This document shows positions 1 to 4,951 of a DNA stretch of 7,128 bases, piece after piece. The position numbers and the translations under genes are program-made. The notes under the pieces are model-generated. The model searched no databases. It was not told the origin of the DNA and worked only from the letters and a program-made list of their open reading frames with translations. Each line of letters begins with the position of its first letter. Position 1 is the stretch's first letter. This DNA is from an uncultured Rikenella sp. Lineage in GTDB: Bacteria; Bacteroidota; Bacteroidia; Bacteroidales; Rikenellaceae. Where the stretch lies: contig NZ_CAJTMN010000099.1 of NCBI RefSeq assembly GCF_910577125.1, forward strand, positions 1-7,128, written 5' to 3'.

Positions 1-12
1 TAGCCCGGGGCG
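1..12 (-). pseudogene. 5' border of a further FISUMP-like C-terminal cassette, cut by window edge
   Basis: Read on the minus strand, these bases give CGCCCCGGGCTA, the border that opens the two complete cassettes at 24-206 and 3538-3738. It begins only 11 bases past the stop codon of the 24-206 cassette and in the same orientation, so the window edge cuts a tandem array that continues leftwards. Only the border is visible. That a full cassette follows is inferred from the match and the spacing. Confidence 0.5.
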
Positions 13-19
13 GGGCTTT

Positions 20-62
20 CCGTTTATTCCGAGAGGCAACGCAACTGAAAACCGTAGGCGCG
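20..62 (-). repeat. Conserved 3' border of the cassette family (copy 1)
   Basis: These 43 bases match 3700-3742 (opposite strand) at 42 positions; the one difference turns Tyr (TAC) into His (CAC). The right window edge (7103-7128, minus) carries the last 26 bases of the same block without a change. It covers the codons for RA[YH]GFQLRCLSE, the TAA stop and the following ACGG. Identity continues past the stop while the cassette interiors are strongly diverged, so shared protein function alone does not explain it. Confidence 0.85.
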
Positions 63-206
63 GCTGTCCGAGTTGCTGGCGTAGAAGTGTTGCGAATAGA
101 AATACAAGTCCAAACTGCGGATACTGCTCGTGGTGGAAGACCAACTGAAACCATAGTTGCCGACGTACCACAACGCTCCCTCGCCATCGCCGCGGAAGCC
201 CGGGGC
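24..206 (-). pseudogene. FISUMP-like C-terminal cassette without its own start
   Basis: This 60-codon stretch opens with Ala-Pro-Gly-Phe-Arg and ends RAYGFQLRCLSE then TAA. It carries the pattern of the last part of FISUMP (Fibrobacter succinogenes major paralogous, C-type-lectin-like) domains: G[FY]R, then VGNYGFSWSS, then LYFYS, then RAYGF.LRC. Whole FISUMP proteins are much longer, usually secreted or lipoprotein surface proteins with this domain at the C-terminus. Here there is no signal peptide, no N-terminal part and no plausible ATG: upstream on the minus strand lies a long hairpin (221-294). The reading frame is intact, with no stop or frameshift, which is unusual for random decay. 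It shares both borders with the 3538-3738 cassette while the interior differs. I read it as a promoterless C-terminal cassette or gene fragment. The family call rests on remembered motif patterns. Confidence 0.6.
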
Positions 207-220
207 GGGGTTTGTTTTTT

Positions 221-294
221 CGCGCGCCTTTGGGAAATCTTGTCAAAACGCACAAGTGCATTTTGACGATTTCCCTCTTAAGGCGTGGCGCGCG
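221..294. repeat. Long two-part hairpin, copy 1
   Basis: The outer arms are CGCGCGCC (221-228) and GGCGCGCG (287-294). The inner arms are GGGAAATC (232-239) with GATTTCCC (268-275), then GTCAAAA (242-248) with TTTTGAC (261-267), a C/A mismatch, and GCAC-AA-GTGC at the tip. There is a 2-base bulge (TT) on the left and an 11-base unpaired stretch with TTAAGGCG on the right. It lies just behind the 5' border of the 24-206 cassette. The same design occurs at 426-498. Confidence 0.75.
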
Positions 295-308
295 GTGCCT
301 TCGGGCAC
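295..308. repeat. Small hairpin with TTCG loop
   Basis: GTGCC and GGCAC form a 5-bp stem around TTCG, a stable tetraloop if transcribed rightwards. It directly follows the long hairpin at 221-294. No T-run follows, so a terminator role is not supported. Confidence 0.4.
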
Positions 309-316
309 TCCGACAG

Positions 317-406
317 GGCCGCCTCTACCCTAACAGGATAGAACTGCCCTCGGGCCGGGCAGGCCCCGCGTGCCCGCGGTGGGCAATTGGCCGGGTCTGC
401 CCAACT
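317..406 (+). repeat. Two short GGC..CTACCC repeat units flanking a GC-rich repeat
   Basis: Units at 317-335 (GGCCGCCTCTACCCTAACA) and 389-406 (GGCCGGGTCTGCCCAACT) belong to the family seen at 3763-3800, 4064-4082 and 7006-7082. Between them lies copy A (341-390) of the GC-rich dispersed repeat. No coding role can be supported here. Confidence 0.5.
341..390 (+). repeat. GC-rich dispersed repeat, copy A (diverged)
   Basis: It starts GAACTGCCCTCGGGCCGGGC and is related to copies B (610-668, plus) and C (3824-3884, minus). It shares the first half with C almost exactly, then drifts. It lacks the ATGC..GCAT hairpin that ends the other two. Confidence 0.6.
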
Positions 407-425
407 CTTCACATCGTTCTCCGTT

Positions 426-498
426 CGCGCGCCTTGGGAAATCCAGTCAAAACACGCAAGCGAGTTTTGACGATTTCCCTCCTTAGGCATGGCGCGCG
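426..498. repeat. Long two-part hairpin, copy 2
   Basis: This is a direct repeat of 221-294 with the same outer arms CGCGCGCC (426-433) and GGCGCGCG (491-498), the inner pairs GGGAAATC with GATTTCCC and GTCAAAA with TTTTGAC, and an AA tip. Near the tip an A-T pair in copy 1 is a G-C pair here, one compensatory change, though a neighbouring G-C pair has become A/A. The unpaired right-hand stretch has CCTTAGGCAT where copy 1 has TCTTAAGGCGT. Confidence 0.75.
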
Positions 499-518
499 GG
501 CTTGTCAACGCTTATTTC

Positions 519-594
519 AGTCGCCCGCGGCAATTCTTGTTGGTTGGCCGAGTGCCAACCAACAGAATATGCCCTTTTAAGCGGGCGGGCGACT
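519..594. repeat. Long two-part hairpin, copy 3 (same design, different sequence)
   Basis: The outer arms AGTCGCCCGC (519-528) and GCGGGCGACT (585-594) pair perfectly over 10 bp. The inner arms TGTTGGTTGG (538-547) and CCAACCAACA (555-564) pair perfectly over 10 bp around a 7-base loop, and ATTC/GAAT extend the inner stem by 4 bp across a one-base bulge. The right-hand unpaired stretch contains CTTTTAAGCGG, like copies 1 and 2. On the mutS strand it lies 120 bases past the stop, so it could end transcripts or protect them, but no clean T-run follows. Confidence 0.7.
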
Positions 595-609
595 GTCCTA
601 CGGGAGGGG

Positions 610-668
610 ACTGCGCTCGGGCCGCGCGGGCCCCACGTCCCGTGGACGGGAAATGCTTACGCATTTCT
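610..668 (+). repeat. GC-rich dispersed repeat, copy B, ending in an ATGC..GCAT hairpin
   Basis: It runs from ACTGCGCTCGGGCC through CCACGTCCCGTGG (itself a 5-bp hairpin) to GAAATGC-TTAC-GCATTTC, a 7-bp stem. The near-identical copy C lies at 3824-3884 in the opposite orientation, so B and C are inverted repeats about 3.2 kb apart with mutS between them. It begins about 45 bases past the mutS stop on the mutS strand. Confidence 0.75.
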
Positions 669-713
669 ACTTTTCAACTCAGCCCAATTCTCTGTTCGCG
701 CACTGCCCTCCCC

Positions 714-3443
714 CTACAATCCGCTCAACTTCTTGATCTCGTTCAACTTATTGAGCGCCTCGATGGGAGTCAGAGAGTTGATATCCAAATCCTTGATCTG
801 ATCCCGAATCTCTTTCAACACCGGGTCGTCCAACTGGAAGAAACTCAGCTGCATGGACTTCTCACCCCCCGCCGACGCACTGCCAGACGCTGGAGCGGTC
901 GCTGCCGACACGGCGGTCGTATCCGGAGAATCGGCCGACAAGGAAGGAGTGCCGCCTGCCGCCGCACCGTCCGCCGCATGAGCCGAAGAGCCGTTGCGCC
1001 GCTGGCGTTCCAGATCCTCCAGCACCGTCTTGGCCCGGTCGATCACCCGCGGAGGCATCCCCGCCATCTTCGCCACATGGATCCCGAACGAGTGCTCCGT
1101 ACCGCCCGGAACCAGCTTCCGCAGGAAAATCACCCGCCGATCCACCTCCCGCACCTGGACGTTGAAATTCCGGATGCGTTCGAACCGCGACTCCATCTCG
1201 TTCAGCTCGTGGTAGTGGGTCGCGAAAAGGGTCTTGGCCCGCCCCTCCGGATGTTCGTGGAGGTATTCGACCATCGCCCAGGCGATCGAAATCCCGTCGT
1301 AGGTGCTCGTCCCGCGGCCGATCTCGTCCAGCAGCACCAGACTCCGCCCCGAGATGTTGTTCAGGATGTTGGCCGACTCCAGCATCTCGACCATAAAGGT
1401 CGATTCGCCCTGCGAGATATTGTCCGACGCCCCCACACGCGTGAAAATCCGGTCGACCAGCCCGATCCGGGCCGAAGAGGCCGGCACGAAACAGCCGATC
1501 TGAGCCAACAAAACAATCAGGGCCGTCTGCCGCAACAGCGCCGATTTACCGGCCATATTGGGCCCCGTGATAATGATGATCTGCTGCGACGAAGAGTCCA
1601 GATAGAGGTCGTTCGGGATGTACGGTTCGCCGATCGGGAGCCGCTGTTCGATCACCGGATGGCGTCCGTCCTTGATCTCCAGCACGTCGTCTTCCGTAAT
1701 CTCCGGCCGGCAGTAGTTGTGCTCGATGGCGTCGTGGGCGAAGGACTGGAGGCAGTCGAGTTCGGCCACGGCCATGGCATTCCCCTGAATCCCCGCCACG
1801 CTCGGCTGGAGAGCCGACACGAGTTCGCCGTACAGACGCACCTCGATGGCGTTGATCTTGTCCTCTGCCCCCAGAATCTTCTCTTCGTACTCCTTGAGCT
1901 CCTCGGTGATATAGCGTTCGGCATTCACCAGGGTCTGTTTCCGGATCCATCCTTCGGGCACCTTGTCGCGGTGGGCGTTGCGGACTTCGATGTAGTAGCC
2001 GAAGACGTTGTTGTAGCTGATTTTGAGCGGGATTCCGACGGCTTCGCTCTCGCGCTGCTGCAAGGCAAGGAGGTAGTCTTTCCCGCCGGTGGCGATCTCG
2101 CGCAGCTGGTCGAGTTCGTCGTGCACGCCGTAAGCGATCACGGGCCCGCGCCCCGGAATCAGGGCCGGCTCGGCCAGGATGCACTGTTCGACGGCGGTCC
2201 GCGCCGAGGAGCAGTCGGCAAAGCGTTCGGCGAATTTCCGCACTTCGGCGTTCGGGCTCTCGGCACACAGCGTCCGAATACGTTCCGCGGCGGCCAGCCC
2301 CTTGGCCAACTGCACGAGCTCGCGCGGGTTGACGCGGCCGACGGCGAGTTTCGAGACAATCCGTTCCATGTCGCCGATATCGGCCAGCTCGGCGCTCAAA
2401 GCGTCCCGCAGTTTGGTGTCGCGCATCAGGTGGCCGACCACCTCCAGACGGGTGTCGATCGCGGTTTTGTCCTTGAGGGGCAGCGAGATCCACCGCCGCA
2501 AGAGCCGCGCTCCCATCGGCGAGAGTGTCTGATCGATGACGTCGGTGAGCGAGGTACCGTTCTCGCTCAGCGGGTGGAAGAGTTCGAGGTTGCGGATCGA
2601 GAAGCGGTCGATCCAGACGTATTTGTCCTGATCGAGTCTGGAAATCCCCCGCACATGGCTGAGGTCTTTGTGTTCGGTGTATTCGAGGTAGTAGATCACG
2701 GCTCCTGCGGCGCTCACGGCCAGCGGCAGAAGGTCGATGCCGAAGCCTTTCAGGGAGGTGGTGTCGAACTGTTTGAGGAGCTTCTCGCGGTTGCTGTCGT
2801 AGTTGAAGGCCCACTCGTCGAGTTTGTAGGTGTAGTAGCGGTCGCCGAAGGCCTGCCGGAAGTCGTTTTCGTCGCCTTTTTTGAAAATGACCTCCTTGGG
2901 CATCAGGTTGGCCAGGAGTTTGTCGATGTAGTCGTGGGCTCCTTCGGCGGCGTAGAATTCGCCGGTGGAGATGTCGATGAAGGCGACCCCTGCCCTCCCC
3001 TTAGTTCCGAGCGAAACGGCGGCGAGGTAGGTATTCTCCTTATGATCCAAGATGTTGTCGTCGAAGGTGATACCGGGGGTCACGAGCTCCGTGACGCCGC
3101 GTTTCACGATCCCTTTGGCCTGTTTGGGGTCTTCGAGCTGTTCGCAGACGGCGACGCGCTGACCGGCCCGCACGAGCTTGGGCAGGTAGACGTCCAGGGC
3201 GTGGTACGGAAAGCCGGCGAGTTCGACGCTGGCGGCGGATCCGTTGGCACGCTTGGTGAGTGTAATGCCGAGTATCTTGCTGGTGATGATGGCGTCGGGG
3301 CCGAAGGTCTCGTAGAAGTCGCCGGCGCGGAAAAGGAGAATGGCGTCGGGGTGCTGGTCTTTGATGGAGTAGTATTGCTTCATCAAAGGGGTGAGGACAT
3401 ATTTTTTCTCGGTTCCCGGCTGCTGTTCTTCGGTCTTGGCCAT
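714..3443 (-). CDS. mutS: DNA mismatch repair protein MutS
   Basis: MutS recognises base mismatches and small loops in newly copied DNA and recruits MutL in an ATP-dependent way; it also limits recombination between diverged sequences. The 909-residue product is of normal length and complete. Visible marks: the mismatch-reading Phe-x-Glu in GDFYETFG (F43, E45) of the N-terminal domain; connector, lever and clamp regions through the middle; Walker A GPNMAGKS (627-634); Walker B LVLLDEIGRG (D706, E707); ATHYHELNEME (741-751); a low-complexity Ala/Ser/Gly linker at about 817-863; a sliding-clamp binding motif QLSFF (865-869); and a C-terminal helical segment ending at 909. I chose ATG at 3443 rather than the in-frame TTG at 3479. 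The extra 12 residues would span a -7 promoter box (3466-3473), and the protein from MAKTEEQ onward looks like a normal MutS N-terminus. It is a single gene, bordered by cassette and repeat material on both sides. Confidence 0.97.
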   Translation of the reverse strand: MAKTEEQQPGTEKKYVLTPLMKQYYSIKDQHPDAILLFRAGDFYETFGPDAIITSKILGITLTKRANGSAASVELAGFPYHALDVYLPKLVRAGQRVAVCEQLEDPKQAKGIVKRGVTELVTPGITFDDNILDHKENTYLAAVSLGTKGRAGVAFIDISTGEFYAAEGAHDYIDKLLANLMPKEVIFKKGDENDFRQAFGDRYYTYKLDEWAFNYDSNREKLLKQFDTTSLKGFGIDLLPLAVSAAGAVIYYLEYTEHKDLSHVRGISRLDQDKYVWIDRFSIRNLELFHPLSENGTSLTDVIDQTLSPMGARLLRRWISLPLKDKTAIDTRLEVVGHLMRDTKLRDALSAELADIGDMERIVSKLAVGRVNPRELVQLAKGLAAAERIRTLCAESPNAEVRKFAERFADCSSARTAVEQCILAEPALIPGRGPVIAYGVHDELDQLREIATGGKDYLLALQQRESEAVGIPLKISYNNVFGYYIEVRNAHRDKVPEGWIRKQTLVNAERYITEELKEYEEKILGAEDKINAIEVRLYGELVSALQPSVAGIQGNAMAVAELDCLQSFAHDAIEHNYCRPEITEDDVLEIKDGRHPVIEQRLPIGEPYIPNDLYLDSSSQQIIIITGPNMAGKSALLRQTALIVLLAQIGCFVPASSARIGLVDRIFTRVGASDNISQGESTFMVEMLESANILNNISGRSLVLLDEIGRGTSTYDGISIAWAMVEYLHEHPEGRAKTLFATHYHELNEMESRFERIRNFNVQVREVDRRVIFLRKLVPGGTEHSFGIHVAKMAGMPPRVIDRAKTVLEDLERQRRNGSSAHAADGAAAGGTPSLSADSPDTTAVSAATAPASGSASAGGEKSMQLSFFQLDDPVLKEIRDQIKDLDINSLTPIEALNKLNEIKKLSGL

Positions 3444-3465
3444 AGGGGTTTCGGTTTGTGGTTCA

Positions 3466-3473
3466 CAAAGATA
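3466..3473 (-). promoter_or_regulatory. Bacteroidota -7 promoter box for mutS
   Basis: On the minus strand this reads TATCTTTG, matching the Bacteroidota -7 consensus TAnnTTTG exactly. It ends 22 bases before the ATG at 3443, leaving a short leader. I see no clear TTTG-type -33 box at the usual distance upstream. The position supports the 3443 start over the TTG at 3479. Confidence 0.6.
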
Positions 3474-3537
3474 GGGCAAAAAACCGTTTTTCGACGTATC
3501 GGGCGCGGGTTCTTTGCGAAAGGGGGAGAGGATATGC

Positions 3538-3738
3538 GCCCCGGGCTACCGCGACGCGGGAAATTACAGGAATCCGGGCAATCTGATCAATGTCGGACGC
3601 GATGGGTTCAGTCGGTCAGGCACGCCCAATACGAACAACATCGAGATGCTGTATTTGGGTTTCTACACGCAGGGTCTCAACCCTACTTCGTCGGATTTTC
3701 GCGCCCACGGTTTTCAGTTGCGTTGCCTCTCGGAATAA
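3538..3738 (+). pseudogene. FISUMP-like C-terminal cassette without its own start, plus strand
   Basis: This open stretch of 66 codons begins Ala-Pro-Gly-Tyr-Arg and ends RAHGFQLRCLSE then TAA. It aligns with the 24-206 cassette across its length but needs two insertions: about four residues after the first Gly-Asn and about two before the Ile that precedes the LYL/LYF strand. The conserved Trp-Ser-Ser of FISUMP domains, present in the other copy as FSWSS, reads FSRSG here. That is a core change and may mean a non-functional fold. Frame and stop are intact. Upstream in frame there is only a TTG at 3514; the ATG at 3534 is in another frame. It runs divergently from mutS, with about 65 bases between its border and the mutS -7 box, and no promoter of its own is visible. 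A weak hairpin without T-run (3742-3754) follows the stop. Confidence 0.6.
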
Positions 3739-3742
3739 ACGG
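3700..3742 (+). repeat. Conserved 3' border of the cassette family (copy 2)
   Basis: This is the plus-strand partner of 20-62, with one mismatch in 43 bases. With 20-62 it forms an inverted pair around mutS, about 3.6 kb apart, and could support homologous recombination. Confidence 0.85.
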
Positions 3743-3762
3743 TGCGTGCCGCACTCACAAAT

Positions 3763-3800
3763 GGCCGGGTCTACCCTAACAGGCAGCCTCTACCCCACCC
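3763..3800 (+). repeat. Two tandem 19-base GGC..CTACCC repeat units
   Basis: GGCCGGGTCTACCCTAACA (3763-3781) is followed at once by GGCAGCCTCTACCCCACCC (3782-3800). They lie 24 bases past the stop of the 3538-3738 cassette. Related units lie near cassettes in the other two gaps. Confidence 0.6.
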
Positions 3801-3823
3801 GCAGATTGGGCCGACACAGCCGC

Positions 3824-3884
3824 AGAAATGCGAAGCATTTCCCGTCCACGGGACGTGGGGCCCGCCCGGCCCGAGGGCAGTTCC
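3824..3884 (-). repeat. GC-rich dispersed repeat, copy C, inverted relative to A and B
   Basis: On the minus strand this reads from GGAACTGCCCTCGGGCC through CCACGTCCCGTGG to GAAATGC-TTC-GCATTTC (3825-3841 on plus), with only a few differences from copy B. Copies B and C thus face each other across mutS and the 3538-3738 cassette. Confidence 0.8.
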
Positions 3885-3898
3885 GTCCGCCTCGAACT

Positions 3899-4004
3899 GT
3901 TCCTTTTAACTTCGCTCCGCTCGTTTTCCTCCTCGCCGCTCGGCAATGTACAAACTCTGTTTGCATTGCGCTCACTGGCTGCGTCGGTTGTGAACAAAAG
4001 GAAC
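3899..4004. repeat. Possible fourth two-part hairpin
   Basis: The outer arms GTTCCTTTT (3899-3907) and AAAAGGAAC (3996-4004) are perfect 9-bp partners. The inner hairpin is GCAATG (3943-3948), a 2-base left bulge, CAAAC, loop TCT, GTTTG, CATTGC (3964-3969). The plan of outer arms, unpaired stretches and an inner stem with a left bulge recalls 221-294, but the unpaired parts are much longer. The stretch 3801-4091 holds no gene that I can support. Confidence 0.45.
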
Positions 4005-4006
4005 CG

Positions 4007-4036
4007 AAAAAACTTTAGACGGATGCTAACGCATCC
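4007..4036 (-). terminator. Possible terminator of the rhomboid-EEP-dapD operon
   Basis: On the minus strand, GGATGC-GTTA-GCATCC forms a 6-bp GC-rich stem, followed after eight bases by TTTTTT. It begins 56 bases past the dapD stop. The gap between stem and T-run is longer than in a classic intrinsic terminator. The stem also resembles the ATGC..GCAT hairpins inside repeats B and C, so it may belong to that repeat family instead. Confidence 0.4.
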
Positions 4037-4063
4037 TCAAACTGCCGGCACCTTAACCAACGA

Positions 4064-4082
4064 GGCAGCCTCTACCCCGACA
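4064..4082 (+). repeat. Single GGC..CTACCC repeat unit beside dapD
   Basis: GGCAGCCTCTACCCCGACA matches the units at 3782-3800 and 7006-7082 (minus). It lies about 10 bases beyond the dapD stop. Confidence 0.5.
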
Positions 4083-4091
4083 AACCGTCCG

Positions 4092-4919
4092 CTACGCCGA
4101 GACGCCGAAGTCTCGCAAAGCCTCGTTCAGCGATGTCTTGCGATCCGTCGAAGCCTTGCGCTGGCCGATAATCAGTGCGCACGGCACCTGATACTCGCCC
4201 GCCGGATAGTGCCGCGTGTAGGAACCCGGGATCACCACCGACCGCGGAGGCACGTATCCCTTGTATTCCACCGGCTCGCTGCCCGTCACGTCGATGATCT
4301 TCGTCGAACCCGTGATGACCACGTTCGCCCCTAAGACCGCCTCGGTTCCGATGTGCGCCCCTTCGACCAGGATGCACCGCGAGCCGATGAAGCAGTGGTC
4401 TTCGACGATCACCGGAGCGGCCTGCACCGGTTCCAGCACCCCACCGATTCCCACTCCGCCCGACAAATGCACCCCCCGGCCGATCTGGGCGCACGACCCC
4501 ACCGTCGCCCACGTGTCGACCATCGTGCCCGAATCGACATAGGCCCCGATGTTCACGTACGACGGCATCATGATCACCCCCGGAGCCAGATAGGAGCCGT
4601 AGCGCGCCACCCCGTTCGGCACGACCCGAACCCCCAGCGATTCGAAATCCTGCTTCGTCTCCATCTTGTCGAAGAACTCGATGTCGCCGCTGCTCATCCG
4701 GCGCATCTTCTGGATCGGGAAGTAGAGGATCACCGCCTTTTTGACCCACTCGTTCACCCGCCACTCCCCGCCCTCTCCGGTCGGTTCGGCACACCGCAGG
4801 GTGCCCTTGTCCAGCCGGTCGATCACCTCCCGGATGGCATGTCGGGTCTCCGGTCGGTCGAGCAAAGCGCGGTCGCTCCAAGCCGATTCGATAAGTGCTT
4901 GGATTTCGTTTATTTCCAT
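4092..4919 (-). CDS. dapD: Tetrahydrodipicolinate N-succinyltransferase DapD
   Basis: DapD transfers succinyl from succinyl-CoA to tetrahydrodipicolinate, a step in the succinylase branch of diaminopimelate and lysine synthesis, in the cytoplasm. The 275-residue product has the family's usual length. It has a helical N-terminal domain (about 1-95) and then a left-handed beta-helix of hexapeptide repeats. Hallmarks are PGVIMMPSYVNIGAYV (113-128), MVDTWATVGSCAQIG (133-147), HLSGGVGIGGVLEP (151-164), VEDHCFIGSRC (172-182) and EGAHIGTEAVLGANVVIT (186-203). The C-terminal CoA-side segment is YVPPRSVVIPGS (222-233). The start is ATG at 4919, giving the family-typical MEINEIQALIESAW; no ribosome-binding site is visible, as is usual in this phylum. 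It is the last gene of the three-gene run, 32 bases after the EEP stop, and I see no separate promoter. Confidence 0.96.
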   Translation of the reverse strand: MEINEIQALIESAWSDRALLDRPETRHAIREVIDRLDKGTLRCAEPTGEGGEWRVNEWVKKAVILYFPIQKMRRMSSGDIEFFDKMETKQDFESLGVRVVPNGVARYGSYLAPGVIMMPSYVNIGAYVDSGTMVDTWATVGSCAQIGRGVHLSGGVGIGGVLEPVQAAPVIVEDHCFIGSRCILVEGAHIGTEAVLGANVVITGSTKIIDVTGSEPVEYKGYVPPRSVVIPGSYTRHYPAGEYQVPCALIIGQRKASTDRKTSLNEALRDFGVSA

Positions 4920-4951
4920 GATGGTGTGTGAATGAAAGAAGAGAAAAACGA

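Noticed and set aside
212..580. A 122-codon plus-strand frame in the left gap
   Set aside because: It runs through two hairpin repeats, so its internal similarity comes from those repeats, not from a protein domain.
221..594. Integron attC sites
   Set aside because: The outer-stem, spacer, inner-stem plan recalls attC, but I find no RYYYAAC/GTTRRRY boxes at the arms and no integrase gene in the window.
3444..3479. Earlier TTG start of mutS adding 12 residues
   Set aside because: The extension overlaps the TATCTTTG promoter box at 3466-3473, and the ATG at 3443 gives a family-like N-terminus.
24..3738. Diversity-generating retroelement variable repeats
   Set aside because: C-type-lectin-like targets fit, but the two copies differ by indels and by changes not limited to adenine positions, and no reverse transcriptase or template repeat is visible. 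A genome search for a DGR-type reverse transcriptase would settle it.
3742..3754. Terminator behind the plus-strand cassette
   Set aside because: GTGCG-TGC-CGCAC is a short stem with no T-run after it.
489..3779. A very long plus-strand open frame (1096 codons) opposite mutS
   Set aside because: It mirrors the high-GC codon pattern of mutS. The product is rich in His, Arg, Val and Gly with no recognisable domain, while the opposite strand encodes a complete MutS.
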